Numbered from the stretch's first letter, positions 1 through 9,267 are shown. The stretch is DNA of 64,000 bases from Pseudomonas sp. PB101 (GCF_009764265.1 NZ_RWIR01000076.1:27947-91946), one strand, 5' to 3'. Numbers and translations are program-made. Notes: generated by a model from the letters alone, not told the origin.

Positions 1-21
1 GGATTCTGTGCGCCCCTCAAC

Positions 22-483
22 ATGGACCTGTGGTCACCGATGTCTCCTTCTACTGATATTTCGCCCAATCATTCCGGGCTCATCCGCATCGCCGCCGCCC
101 TGTTGATCGGCCCCGACGGTCGCACGTTGCTGGTGCGCAAGCGCGGGACCACGGCGTTCATGCAGCCGGGTGGCAAGATCGAGCCCCATGAGCTGCCGGT
201 TCATGCCCTGGCCCGGGAGCTGGAAGAAGAGCTGGGGCTGGACATCGACCCGGAGCAGGCCGTCTACCTCGGTCACTTCTCGGCGCCGGCCGCCAACGAG
301 CCGGGTTTTGTCGTCCACGCCGAGATTTTTTTGCTGCACATCGATGTCGACGTGATGCCAGCGGCGGAGATCGAAGAAGTGATCTGGATTGACCCGCTCA
401 CCGACGGCAGTGTCCCGTTGGCGCCATTGACACGGGACCTGATCCTGCCGTTTTATCGAGCATCGTTGACTGCTATCGCCTGA
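22..483 (+). CDS. Nudix hydrolase
   Basis: The protein (153 aa) is a small Nudix-family pyrophosphohydrolase, expected to cleave a nucleoside diphosphate linked to another moiety. The Nudix box runs from G51 to about L73: GKIEPHE, seven residues, then RELEEELGL, fitting GX5EX7REUXEEXGU with all metal-binding glutamates present. A beta-strand core (IRIAAALLIGPDGRTLLVRK) precedes it, as is usual. The substrate cannot be told from sequence. Two in-frame ATGs, at 22 and 40, are possible and neither has a clear Shine-Dalgarno sequence; the shorter form starts MSPST. The lysE-like gene follows after 23 bp on the same strand, so the two may be co-transcribed. Confidence in the family is high and in the start low. 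Confidence 0.85.
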   Translation: MDLWSPMSPSTDISPNHSGLIRIAAALLIGPDGRTLLVRKRGTTAFMQPGGKIEPHELPVHALARELEEELGLDIDPEQAVYLGHFSAPAANEPGFVVHAEIFLLHIDVDVMPAAEIEEVIWIDPLTDGSVPLAPLTRDLILPFYRASLTAIA

Positions 484-506
484 TCATCCCGCAAAGGACT
501 TCGCCC

Positions 507-1145
507 ATGATCCCGCTTCAAGACCTGCTGATTTTTGCGGCTGCCGCATTGCTGATGGTGCTGACGCCGGGGCCGAACATGATCTACCTGATCTCCCGTT
601 CGATCTGCCAGGGGCGCAAGGCCGGGGTGATTTCGTTGCTTGGGGTGGTCGCCGGTTTTCTCGTGCACCTGTTCGCTGCCGCCGCCGGTCTGACTGCGGT
701 GTTCCTCGCGGTGCCGGTGGCCTATGAGGTGCTGAAGTGGGCCGGTGCGCTGTACCTGTTGTGGCTGGCCTGGCAGGCGGTCAAACCTGGCGCGCGCTCG
801 CCGTTCGAGGCGCAGCAGTTGCCCCCGGATTCGTCACGCAAGCTGATCACCATGGGCTTTCTGACCAGTGCCCTGAACCCGAAAATCGCGGTGTTCTATC
901 TGTCGGTGTTTCCGCAGTTCATCACGCCGGAGCACGGCTCGGTGTTCAGCCAGAGCATCATCCTCGGCCTGACCCAGATCAGCGTCAGTTTTTGCGTCAA
1001 CCTGATGATCGCCATGTTTGCCGCGGGCATCGCCTCGTGGTTCGTCAACAATCCGACCTGGCTGGCGATGCAGCGCTATTTCATGGGCTTCGTGTTGTCG
1101 GCCCTGGCGGTGCGGCTGATGCTTGAGCAAAAACGGATGGCCTGA
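507..1145 (+). CDS. LysE/RhtB family amino acid exporter
   Basis: This 212-aa inner-membrane protein belongs to the LysE/RhtB translocator family, which exports amino acids or related metabolites. The family signature near the N-terminus is present (LTPGPNMIYLISRS, about residues 20-33), as is the central GFLTSALNPKIAVFYLSVFPQF block (about 114-135), and about six hydrophobic segments are visible. Length matches the family. AAAGGA lies 10 nt upstream of the ATG. The GNAT gene starts 2 bp after the stop codon, so the two are very probably translated from one message. The exported substrate is not predictable; the neighbouring Nudix and acetyltransferase genes give no clear pathway. Confidence 0.9.
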   Translation: MIPLQDLLIFAAAALLMVLTPGPNMIYLISRSICQGRKAGVISLLGVVAGFLVHLFAAAAGLTAVFLAVPVAYEVLKWAGALYLLWLAWQAVKPGARSPFEAQQLPPDSSRKLITMGFLTSALNPKIAVFYLSVFPQFITPEHGSVFSQSIILGLTQISVSFCVNLMIAMFAAGIASWFVNNPTWLAMQRYFMGFVLSALAVRLMLEQKRMA

Positions 1146-1147
1146 AC

Positions 1148-1645
1148 ATGTGGATCGAGCGACTGGATGCCAGCCATGCCCTGGACTATCGGGCACTGAT
1201 GCTTGAGGCCTACGACCTGCACCCACAGGCCTTCACTTCGAGTGTGCGCGAGCGGGCGGCGATGCCGCTGGGCTGGTGGGAGTCGCGCCTGACCGGCAAG
1301 CTGGACGTGGTGCTCGGAGCATTCGAGGAAGGCCGGTTGGCCGGCATTGTCGGCCTCGCGTTCGAGCCCAGGGAAAAAGCCCGGCACAAGGTGACGCTGT
1401 TTGGCATGTACGTGACCGCCAGGGTCCGTCAGCGCGGGCTCGGCTATAAACTGGTTCAGGCCGCATTGGCCGAAGCGCAGGACCATGCGGGTGTGCGCCT
1501 GATCCAGTTGACCGTCACCGCCGGCAACGCTGCCGCGTTCAACCTCTACCAGCGCTGCGGTTTCGTCCAGTACGGCCTGGAGCCGATGGCGGTGCGGGTG
1601 GGGGAGGATTACTTCGACAAGCTGCATATGTGGCGCGAACTCTGA
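1148..1645 (+). CDS. GNAT family N-acetyltransferase
   Basis: A 165-aa GCN5-related N-acetyltransferase. The acetyl-CoA-binding motif A is visible as VTARVRQRGLGYKLVQAAL (about residues 89-107; R-x-x-G-L/I-G core), and motif B as LTVTAGNAAAFNLYQRCGF (about 120-138), where the family normally places its conserved N and Y. It probably transfers an acetyl group to an amine on a small molecule or protein; the acceptor is unknown. It starts 2 bp after the LysE-type exporter stop, suggesting translational coupling. An inverted REP pair follows the stop codon by about 15 bp and may end the transcript or stabilise its 3' end. Confidence 0.88.
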   Translation: MWIERLDASHALDYRALMLEAYDLHPQAFTSSVRERAAMPLGWWESRLTGKLDVVLGAFEEGRLAGIVGLAFEPREKARHKVTLFGMYVTARVRQRGLGYKLVQAALAEAQDHAGVRLIQLTVTAGNAAAFNLYQRCGFVQYGLEPMAVRVGEDYFDKLHMWREL

Positions 1646-1660
1646 AACCAGCGCAATCCC

Positions 1661-1754
1661 CCTGTAGGAGCCGGCTTGCTGGCGATGGCGGCGGACCGTT
1701 CAACAATAGTGTCGCCTGATACACCCTCATCGCCAGCAAGCCGGCTCCTACAGG
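1661..1754. repeat. REPIN: inverted pair of REP elements
   Basis: Two 27-bp REP units face each other: CTGTAGGAGCCGGCTTGC at 1661-1687 and its inverse at 1728-1754, separated by a 40-bp spacer. The arms are nearly perfect reverse complements. It lies between the convergent GNAT and metR genes. Confidence 0.9.
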
Positions 1755-1765
1755 TCTGTATCGAT

Positions 1766-2683
1766 TTAACGAACTGCGCTAACCCCATCCAGCGTCGAAA
1801 ACGAGGTGTCCTTGGCCGTCAGCAAGAAATCACGCATATACGGCGCATCGAGCATGTCGGTGCGCACCGCCGCGTACAGCGTGGCGAACAAGCCTTTGTC
1901 ACCCAGCCGCTTGGCTTTCACATAACCCCGCGAACTGTATTCATGCAGGGCCCAGTGGGGCATGCCGCACACGCCGCGACCGCTGGCCACCAGTTGCATC
2001 ATCATCACCGTCAGTTCCGAGGTGCGGACCTGGGCCGGTTCGATGTCGGCGGGTTCGAGGAAGCGGGTGAAGATGTCCAGCCGGTCTCGCTCCACCGGGT
2101 AGGTGATCAGGGTTTCCGGGAGCAGGTCTTCAGGGACGATATAGGCCTTGCTGGCCAGGCGGTGTTGGTTGGCCACCGCGAGCATCGCTTCATAGGTGAA
2201 CAGCGGTACATAGGTGATCCCGGCCAGGTCCAACGGATCGGAGGTCACCACCAGGTCCAGATCACCACGGGCCAGGGCCGGCAGAGGGGCGAAGGAGAAG
2301 CCCGAGGCCAGGTCCAGTTCGACTTCCGGCCAGGCATCGCGGAACTGGTCGATGGTCGGCATCAGCCACTGGAAGCAGCTGTGGCATTCGATGGCCATGT
2401 GCAAACGCCCGGCGGTGCCACCGGCCAGGCGACTGATGTCGCGCTCGGCGGCGCGCAACAGCGGCAAGGTGGCGTCGGCCAGTTGCAGCAGGCGCAAACC
2501 GGCGCTGGTGAAGCGCACCGGTTTGGTCTTGCGCACGAACAGTGGCATGCCCATGCGCTCCTCCAGCTCCTTGAACTGATGGGAAAGGGCCGATTGGGTC
2601 AGGTGCAGGCGGTCGGCCGCATCCACCAGGCTGTCGGCTTCGCGCAAGGCGTGCAGGGTCTTGAGGTGACGGATTTCAAGCAC
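1766..2683 (-). CDS. metR: LysR-family methionine biosynthesis regulator MetR
   Basis: A 305-aa LysR-type regulator that matches MetR closely. The N-terminal helix-turn-helix contains HLTQSALSHQFKELE, and the effector domain begins with the MetR-specific block IECHSCFQWLMPTIDQF (E. coli MetR has IECHSCIQWLTPAL). MetR uses homocysteine as co-inducer and controls metE, metH and related genes. I chose the GTG at 2683 rather than the ATG 12 bp upstream: GGAG lies 6 nt before the GTG, and the product then starts MLEIRHLKTL, matching E. coli MIEVKHLKTL. A perfect 14-bp palindrome lies 20 bp upstream. No metE gene is divergent from it here; the upstream neighbour is the large DUF6543 gene on the same strand. 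Confidence 0.9.
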   Translation of the reverse strand: MLEIRHLKTLHALREADSLVDAADRLHLTQSALSHQFKELEERMGMPLFVRKTKPVRFTSAGLRLLQLADATLPLLRAAERDISRLAGGTAGRLHMAIECHSCFQWLMPTIDQFRDAWPEVELDLASGFSFAPLPALARGDLDLVVTSDPLDLAGITYVPLFTYEAMLAVANQHRLASKAYIVPEDLLPETLITYPVERDRLDIFTRFLEPADIEPAQVRTSELTVMMMQLVASGRGVCGMPHWALHEYSSRGYVKAKRLGDKGLFATLYAAVRTDMLDAPYMRDFLLTAKDTSFSTLDGVSAVR

Positions 2684-2702
2684 CGGGGGCTCCATGAGGA
2701 AA

Positions 2703-2716
2703 ACTTGTCGACAAGT
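2703..2716. promoter_or_regulatory. Palindrome upstream of metR, possible operator
   Basis: ACTTGTCGACAAGT is a perfect 14-bp palindrome 20 bp upstream of the metR GTG. It does not match the TGAA-N5-TTCA MetR site of enterobacteria. Its place in the leader or promoter suggests an operator, but this is inference. Confidence 0.35.
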
Positions 2717-2764
2717 CGAAAAGGTTGAGTTTGTCTAATGTTGCTGCCGCTGTCGACCATCAGC

Positions 2765-2793
2765 ACGGCGGAGCACGTTGCGTGCTCCGCCGT
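2765..2793 (-). terminator. Hairpin downstream of the DUF6543 gene
   Basis: A perfect 13-bp stem (ACGGCGGAGCACG, loop TTG, CGTGCTCCGCCGT) starts 7 bp past the stop codon of the 5.2-kb gene on the minus strand. It has no strong U-tract, so it may work as a rho-independent-like terminator or as a 3' stabiliser ahead of metR. Confidence 0.65.
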
Positions 2794-2800
2794 TGCTGCT

Positions 2801-5800
2801 TTACAGCGTGGAAAAGTGTTTGTTGCCCAGCGGTTTGCCAATGTCACCGCGCCAGATCGCCTCGACCGTACCGCCACCGGCGGCCACGTCCTTCTGCCAT
2901 TGCAGGCCGAGGTTGCGTTGTGACGGCAATTTCAGATGGCCTTTGACGAAGTCGCTGAATTGCGGTTTGACCGAGGTGTAGTGAAAGTGGGCGTACCACA
3001 GGGTTTGCGCCGGTTCGCTGCGCAGGTCGCGCACCTCGTACTCCTGAAGGAAATCCCGTCGTCCGTCGGCGCGTTTGCCCAGATCGCGCAGGCTTCCTTC
3101 CTTGCGAATGTCCACCACCTGCTGTTCACGCAGATAGTCCAGATAACCTTCGGTCGGAGTCTTGCTGTTCAGGCTTTGTTCGATGCGCAGGGTGCGCCCG
3201 GTGCGCAGCATCTCCTTCGCGCGATTGCGCAGTTGTAGCGCTACGGCATCGGTGGGGGACAAGCGTTCGATGGCTCGGGCGCGCATGGTCAGCTCGGTGG
3301 CCTCGCTGCCCATCATGTGCTCGAGGTCGACCGGCAGCATGTTTTGCCGCGCGTAGCCTTCGACTTTGCGGGTGTAGGCGTTTGCCGCCTCCAGCCTTTT
3401 CCTGGCTTCTGCCAGCAATGGCCCGACATCCGTCGGCAGTTCCGGCTGCACGGAACCCGTTGGCTCGCTGAGGTGATATTTGCCATTGGAGCGTGGCAGC
3501 CAGGTTTCCGTGTGGCCACCGACCCCTTCGACGGTGAAGCGCTTTTGCCGGGTGACGGCGTCGGTGCTGGCGATACCGATCAGCAACTGGTTGTCTTCGG
3601 TCTCGAACAATTGCTGTCCGGGCCGGCCTTCCTTGGGCACCACCGAAGGGCGCGTCTTGATGGCTTGGCGTGCAAAGTCTTCAACCTTGTCCAGGTTGTC
3701 CAGGAACACCGTGACGTGCTCCAGGTCCAGGTGCTGTGGATAGCCGAGTGTCCAGGCGCCCAACTGGCGACGGAACTCGGCATAAGTGGTCAGGCAGTCT
3801 TCGAGAACTTTGTTGCGCTGACTGACGCTTGCGCTCACGTGGGGTAGCTGGTGTTGGGTCAGCAACGCGCGCCCGAGCTTGTTGCGGGCCGTTTTCAACT
3901 GCAAGTGGAAGTACGTCCAGGACAGGTCGGTCACCGCGTCATAGTGGGTGATGATTTCGAGGGTGTGCGCGGTTTTCAGATAGAAGTGATTGGCGTCGCT
4001 GAATTTCTCATTCACGATCGCCATGTCGTGTGCCATCTTCGATTTTTGCGCCCGGTTAGTGATCCGGCGGTTCCAGCGATTGGCTTCCTCTACTGTCACA
4101 TAGACTTGATCGAAGTCATTGAGAAAGTCTTTGCGGGCCTCCTTGCGTTGTGCCATGAGCTGCAAATGGGCGACGGTATCGGTGCCCGGCGTAGTGTCCG
4201 AGCGGTTGACCAATTGTTCGATACGGTCGAGGTGCTCCAGCAGCCGTTCCTTGAGCAGACCGATCCGTCGCACCGAGCGGTCGACGATGACCCAGGCGCA
4301 ACGGCTTTGAATGTCTTCGATTTGTGCACGTTTGCGGCCATGGCTGTACAGCATCAGCTCATCGAGATTCAGGTAGTGAGCCTGGGCGATGTCGATATCG
4401 GCCGCGCAGGCAGCATCGGTACGGGCGCGAAAGGCCGGGCGCTGATCGAGTTTGAGGCCAAAGTAGTGCTCCAGCGTGATGTTGCTGCTGCGGGTGAGCG
4501 TATCGAGTTGTCGGGTGTAGGCGTCGGCGGTATGGGTCAGGGTCAATTGCCGGCGCAGGGCCCGATCCGTCCACCAGCGCGGCAGCCAGCGGCGAATGGC
4601 GGCGGGCCAGAGCGGGTCGAGCCCTTCGGCCAGGTGCCCGAGCACGGCTCCGCCGCCCACGCCGCCGCCTTCGATCACGGTGCCGTACACCCGATAGTGA
4701 GTGTTCCACTGGCCGGCCTCATCGAGGGCGATCGGTTGTTTGTAGGTCCGCGTAGACGTGCCGCTCAAGCGCCAGCGCGGTGGATTGTCCGCCAGTTCGA
4801 TGCGGTAGATACGGCCCTGGCTGAGCATGAAGTTGCCGTCGGCGTGTCGATAGACGTTGCGATAAATGCCTTCGGTGCCCGGTTGCAGGCCCGCGAGGGA
4901 AATCGGCTTTTCATATTCATAACCCTTGAAGCGTTCCAGGGACAGTCGGGCGTGGCGTGGCGTCGATACCTGCAAGGCCCGCGGGCTTTTGCCCAGTGCC
5001 CGCCACTGACGATTGCGCGTGGCGGCGCGGGCGACAGCAGGGGTAGCCGTGGTGCCGGGGAGAATGTCCATGGCGGCGTCGATCAGCGACAACAGCACCG
5101 CTTCCACCTCGGCCAGGCCATGGCCGACATCACCGCGCAGAAAGGCCGCCACCGCCAGGTTGGCGCTGTTCCAGGCGTCGTACAGGGCGATGGCCGTACC
5201 GATGAAGGGCAACATGCCCACGGCCATTTTCAGGTAGTTGAACATGGCGCCGGACTTCAAGGCGACCTGTTCCAGGTACAACGCATCATTGGAGCGCGAA
5301 GTTGCCCGATGGGCTTCCAGCAAACGGCCCATGTGCGCATTCAGCAAATGCGCTGCCAGGGAGGTGCTGGCTGGCCAGGGCGTACCGACGCCGATCAAGC
5401 CGTCGAAATTTTTCACCCGGGCCTGGTTGATCCGGCTGACGTGATGGGCGAAATCCCCCTTCAAGGCACGGCCGGCCAGGCAGTTGACCATCGGGTTGCG
5501 CAGGCAGTCGTTGAACAGGCGCATCCGTGCCTGCTCGAGGCTGTCGAACTGGCGCAGAAAAACGCCGTCGGGGCTGTCGGGCAGATACAGCAGGGTCAGG
5601 CCGCTGATGTGCTCGACGATAAAGGTGACGCCGGACAACGTGCTCGGTCCCTGGGCGTGGGTGTCCTTGCCGCCCACCGTCAGGTGTGCCGGCAACAATT
5701 CGATGCGCTTGCCGTCGCTGGCAAAGGCTTCACGGCTGGTGGCGTCGATGGCGATTTCCAGCACGCGCTGGCCGTTGGCATCGATGTCCTTTGCCAGCAC

Positions 5801-8011
5801 GGCGAATTCGCCTTGCAGGCGAAGCATCAGGCGCCAGGGTTCGCTCAGGCATTCGTGCCGATATTCATGACTGAACGCCGAGGCCGTCGAGGGGCCGAGG
5901 AAGGTCTCGCGGATCAGCGTTTCATACTTCCCGGCCAGATCCAGCTCGGTGACCAGCTTGCGCAGCCAGGACGCATTTATGGTGCTTTTCAGTTTCTGCT
6001 GTTGTGCGGCGTCGGCACCGCTGACCTCAACCTTCATGAACGACAGTCGCCACCACATTTCCTGATCGATGTTGCTCAGCGTCAGCTCACCGAGGGGCAG
6101 TTTGCTGCGCTGTTCGCTGGCGATCAGCATGTTTTGTTGAGGGGTGCCGGGTGCGGCGCCTTCCATCACGACTTTGCGCCAGATGGTTGAATCCGGAACG
6201 TCGAGCAGCACCTCCACTTGCTGGCTGAGGTTGAAGTCTTGGCGCAGCCGGGCGTCGATAGCCTTGATGGCGAAGGCTTCCCGGGGCGGCAGCTCGCGTT
6301 CGAACCACTGGTGAGAGCGTCGCATCGCGGCGATACAGGACTTGAACAGCGTCTTGAGGCGCTCACGCTGCACGCTGGACAGTTCGCGATGCCATGATGG
6401 CAATTGAGCGGCCAGCGCACTGCTGCGGGTTTGTTTGACGATGTGTGCGTACACCAAATCCCGGGCGGCCGAATGGGGCACGGTCATGCGGGCGAGGGTC
6501 TGTTCGCGCAGTTTTTCCAGTTCGGCCGCACGTTCGCTGGCACGCGACGGCACAGGATTGGCCGCGATGATCCGGGCCGCCTGTTGTTCACAGCTGTGAA
6601 GCTGGGTCTGCAAGGCGTATTCAAACGGCGGGCCATTGAGCGGCAAGACGTGCAGTGCCAGGGCAGGGTCATTGGCCGGGCGTTTGAACAGTGACTGTTC
6701 CAGCTGCTGCCTGGAGGCAAAGCGTTGCAGTCCACCGAAGCGTCCGGGCCAGTAGAGCAACAGGCTGTCGGTCGAATGCGCCAGCAACGCCGAAGGTTTG
6801 GCAAACAGCAGAACGCCGTCCAGTTCTTCGGTTTGCGTGCGGGGTGTATCGCCTTCGGTGTCCGTTGCCGACAGTTCCAGTCGCGCGACCACCAGGTCGG
6901 CTGCCCGGGGCTGATCGGGGGCATCCAGCACGCTGATGAGCCACTGGTGTTCTTCACTGTTGATCTGATTCAGGCTCAATTGCAATTCGGCTTCGGCGCG
7001 CAAGCCGTCCTGGCGTACCTGGTGCAGGGCGGTGTAATGCGGGCCTGGCTGGTGGCGCAGCTCCAGCCATTTGAGTGCATCGGCTATGTCCAGCAGCGCC
7101 GTCGCGGCAGTGTTGCTGGCCTGCTCAGCAGCGCTGAGGGCGTCGAGTTGCTGGTGCAGGCGTTGTAGGCGGGGATCGTCGGCGGCACCGGTAAAATCAT
7201 CACCGAGCAACGCCTCCAGTGCCGCCCGTTGTTGTGCCAGTGCACGGTGACGCACACCCAAAGGGATATCGGGGCTTAGCTGGCCGAACAGGGCTGCGCT
7301 GTCATTTACCTCCACCAGCGGCAGCTCGGGGGGCGCGGCCAGTGCAGCAGCATTGCCGGGCCGGTCGACGGGGGCCACGGACAAGCGGGATAACAGGCTT
7401 TCTGCGCTGGTGTGCAGCACCGTCTTGTCGAGGACGGTGTACTCGAACTTGGCCGGGGCCGCAGACAGCTGGGGCTGATCGATCAACCAGCGTTCCAGTT
7501 CATTGCGGGATTTGAATGTCATCCAGGCGGATGAATGCGAAGGCAGATACAACAGTTGAGCGACCGGCTGATCGGTATCCTGGGTGATGACCAGCGCCCC
7601 TGACAGCAGGTTTGAGAGATCTTTGTCATTCTTGAGAATCAGCTGTTCGACATAAACAGGGTGTTGTTCGTCCGGGGGCGCCTGTTCCGGGTCGATGATG
7701 GTCAGTAACGTTCCGATCTGCCTGGCATCGAGAATTCCCTGGGCGAAGGCCCATTGGCTCGACGTCTCGAAATGCTGGCGGTACAGGCGGATGGCTTGTG
7801 CCCGGCGCGAACGATCGGTGCCCAGCGCGCGTGCGCTCCACCAATCGCTATCGAGAGAGGCTTGCGGGCTCTGCGCCATCAGGGTGAGCCACTGTTCGCG
7901 GCATTCTTCCCAGCGCGCCGAGGCGCTCAGGCTCAGGCCTTGATCCGGGTTCACGGGCAAAGGGAAGGTGAGGCCGAAATCGGCCGCAAGGGGGGTGGTT
8001 TCGTCAACCAT
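2801..8011 (-). CDS. Giant DUF6543 / dermonecrotic toxin domain-like protein
   Basis: A 1736-aa protein of the kind annotated in pseudomonads as DUF6543 or dermonecrotic-toxin-domain protein. There is no N-terminal signal peptide. Long helical, charged stretches fill residues 1-900. A hydrophobic, possibly membrane-inserting hairpin follows at about 920-985 (MLPFIGTAIALYDAW, then AVAAFLRGDVGHGLAEVEAV and IDAAMDILPG). After it comes a module with GIYRNVYRHADGNFML and RIYRIELADNPPRWRLSG. The C-terminal 300 residues include an EYEVRDLRSEPAQTLWYAHF block and VKPQFSDFVKGHLKLPSQR. The hydrophobic hairpin after a long helical region resembles translocation regions of large toxins, which is only analogy. 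No catalytic motif, VgrG, Rhs, PAAR or immunity gene is recognisable nearby. GGAG lies 10 nt before the ATG. It appears to be a single-gene unit ended by a hairpin. Its function is unknown. Confidence 0.75.
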   Translation of the reverse strand: MVDETTPLAADFGLTFPLPVNPDQGLSLSASARWEECREQWLTLMAQSPQASLDSDWWSARALGTDRSRRAQAIRLYRQHFETSSQWAFAQGILDARQIGTLLTIIDPEQAPPDEQHPVYVEQLILKNDKDLSNLLSGALVITQDTDQPVAQLLYLPSHSSAWMTFKSRNELERWLIDQPQLSAAPAKFEYTVLDKTVLHTSAESLLSRLSVAPVDRPGNAAALAAPPELPLVEVNDSAALFGQLSPDIPLGVRHRALAQQRAALEALLGDDFTGAADDPRLQRLHQQLDALSAAEQASNTAATALLDIADALKWLELRHQPGPHYTALHQVRQDGLRAEAELQLSLNQINSEEHQWLISVLDAPDQPRAADLVVARLELSATDTEGDTPRTQTEELDGVLLFAKPSALLAHSTDSLLLYWPGRFGGLQRFASRQQLEQSLFKRPANDPALALHVLPLNGPPFEYALQTQLHSCEQQAARIIAANPVPSRASERAAELEKLREQTLARMTVPHSAARDLVYAHIVKQTRSSALAAQLPSWHRELSSVQRERLKTLFKSCIAAMRRSHQWFERELPPREAFAIKAIDARLRQDFNLSQQVEVLLDVPDSTIWRKVVMEGAAPGTPQQNMLIASEQRSKLPLGELTLSNIDQEMWWRLSFMKVEVSGADAAQQQKLKSTINASWLRKLVTELDLAGKYETLIRETFLGPSTASAFSHEYRHECLSEPWRLMLRLQGEFAVLAKDIDANGQRVLEIAIDATSREAFASDGKRIELLPAHLTVGGKDTHAQGPSTLSGVTFIVEHISGLTLLYLPDSPDGVFLRQFDSLEQARMRLFNDCLRNPMVNCLAGRALKGDFAHHVSRINQARVKNFDGLIGVGTPWPASTSLAAHLLNAHMGRLLEAHRATSRSNDALYLEQVALKSGAMFNYLKMAVGMLPFIGTAIALYDAWNSANLAVAAFLRGDVGHGLAEVEAVLLSLIDAAMDILPGTTATPAVARAATRNRQWRALGKSPRALQVSTPRHARLSLERFKGYEYEKPISLAGLQPGTEGIYRNVYRHADGNFMLSQGRIYRIELADNPPRWRLSGTSTRTYKQPIALDEAGQWNTHYRVYGTVIEGGGVGGGAVLGHLAEGLDPLWPAAIRRWLPRWWTDRALRRQLTLTHTADAYTRQLDTLTRSSNITLEHYFGLKLDQRPAFRARTDAACAADIDIAQAHYLNLDELMLYSHGRKRAQIEDIQSRCAWVIVDRSVRRIGLLKERLLEHLDRIEQLVNRSDTTPGTDTVAHLQLMAQRKEARKDFLNDFDQVYVTVEEANRWNRRITNRAQKSKMAHDMAIVNEKFSDANHFYLKTAHTLEIITHYDAVTDLSWTYFHLQLKTARNKLGRALLTQHQLPHVSASVSQRNKVLEDCLTTYAEFRRQLGAWTLGYPQHLDLEHVTVFLDNLDKVEDFARQAIKTRPSVVPKEGRPGQQLFETEDNQLLIGIASTDAVTRQKRFTVEGVGGHTETWLPRSNGKYHLSEPTGSVQPELPTDVGPLLAEARKRLEAANAYTRKVEGYARQNMLPVDLEHMMGSEATELTMRARAIERLSPTDAVALQLRNRAKEMLRTGRTLRIEQSLNSKTPTEGYLDYLREQQVVDIRKEGSLRDLGKRADGRRDFLQEYEVRDLRSEPAQTLWYAHFHYTSVKPQFSDFVKGHLKLPSQRNLGLQWQKDVAAGGGTVEAIWRGDIGKPLGNKHFSTL

Positions 8012-8218
8012 GACGATGAGTCTCCAGAGAGCCGGGCTGGGCCGGCGGTACGGGCATTAGGCCGCGGTCGACTGGAGGTCGGGTGGTACATAGTTATTGT
8101 GAGGGCGGGATGACCGCTCGGCACTCTTCATCAAACTGTCATGGAACTGTGGCAGCGCGCTTGAACAAACTTCATCAGACTCGCGCTCTACTGGGGTTCT
8201 GCGTTTTGGTGTTTTTTC

Positions 8219-9253
8219 ATGGGTGCTGCATTCTTTTCACGAATCGTATTTCTGGCCGCGCTGTTGTTCGGCCTGCCTTCCCTGGCGGCTTCGCGTTGTG
8301 ATGTCAATGTTCCGACCGAACGGGTGGATCTGGCCCAGGTAAGCTTGGCGTACCAGAGCATCGGTCGTGCGTCGGACCCGGCCTTGCTGCTGGTGATGGG
8401 CCTGGGCGGGCAGTTGATTCACTGGCCGGACGAGGTGGTGGTCGCTCTGTGCCAGCAGGGTTTCCGGGTGATCCGCTATGACAATCGCGATGTCGGCCTG
8501 TCGACCTGGCGGCAAGCTCCGGCCGAAGCCAACCTGACCTTCGAAGTGCTGCGCTACAAACTCGGCTTGCCGGTGTCGGCGCCATACTCGCTGACCGACA
8601 TGGCTGACGATGGCCTGGGCCTGATGGACGCCTTGCACATCGATCAATTCCACGTGCTGGGCGCCAGCATGGGCGGGATGATCGCCCAGCACATGGCGGC
8701 CATGGCACCGCAGCGGGTCGAGAGCCTGACCCTGATCATGACCAGCTCCGGCGCCGAAGGCTTGCCGGCGCCGAGTGCGGCGCTGGTGCAACTACTGGCG
8801 CGGCGTGGTGCACCGAACCGCGAGGTGGCCCTGGAACAACAGGCCGACCTGCTGGCGGCGCTGGGCAGTCCGATGGTCACCGACGATCGCCAGGCGCTGC
8901 TGCATCAGGCGGCGCAGTCCTATGACCGGGCGTTCAATCCCGAAGGCGTGAAGCGCCAGATCATGGCCATTCTCGCCGAGCCGAGTCGGGTGGCGCTGCT
9001 CAATCAGTTGCGGGTGCCGGCGCTGGTGGTGCATGGCACGGCCGACCCGCTGCTGCCGGTGATGCACGGGGTGCATCTGGCGGCGCATCTGCGCGGCAGT
9101 CAGTTGATCCTGATTCCGGGCCTGGCCCATCGCTTCCAGGAGGCGTTCAAGGCGCCGTTGCTGGCGGCGGTATTGCCGTACTTGCGCGAGCACCGTGAGG
9201 ACACTTCGCACTGGGCACAGATCGAGCCTGTGGCCGATCACAATCTCCTCTGA
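8219..9253 (+). CDS. Exported alpha/beta hydrolase
   Basis: A 344-aa alpha/beta-hydrolase-fold protein with an N-terminal signal sequence (hydrophobic IVFLAALLFGLPSLA, probable cleavage near residue 24), so it acts in or beyond the periplasm. The nucleophile elbow is GASMGG (148-153, Ser150); the oxyanion region is VMGLGGQL; the acid is probably in HGTADPLLPV and the catalytic histidine in GLAHRFQEA. These form a complete Ser-Asp-His set. Substrate is unknown; esterase, lactonase and epoxide hydrolase-like members share this pattern. The ATG has no good Shine-Dalgarno sequence, so the exact start is less sure. The gene converges on aauR, with only 14 bp between them. Confidence 0.85.
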   Translation: MGAAFFSRIVFLAALLFGLPSLAASRCDVNVPTERVDLAQVSLAYQSIGRASDPALLLVMGLGGQLIHWPDEVVVALCQQGFRVIRYDNRDVGLSTWRQAPAEANLTFEVLRYKLGLPVSAPYSLTDMADDGLGLMDALHIDQFHVLGASMGGMIAQHMAAMAPQRVESLTLIMTSSGAEGLPAPSAALVQLLARRGAPNREVALEQQADLLAALGSPMVTDDRQALLHQAAQSYDRAFNPEGVKRQIMAILAEPSRVALLNQLRVPALVVHGTADPLLPVMHGVHLAAHLRGSQLILIPGLAHRFQEAFKAPLLAAVLPYLREHREDTSHWAQIEPVADHNLL

Positions 9254-9267
9254 TCCCCGGTCACCTG

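Noticed and set aside
3851..6190. Open frame of 779 codons antisense to the DUF6543 gene
   Set aside because: It lies wholly inside the 1736-codon gene, has no ribosome binding site and gives a low-complexity, histidine-, glutamine- and arginine-rich product typical of shadow frames.
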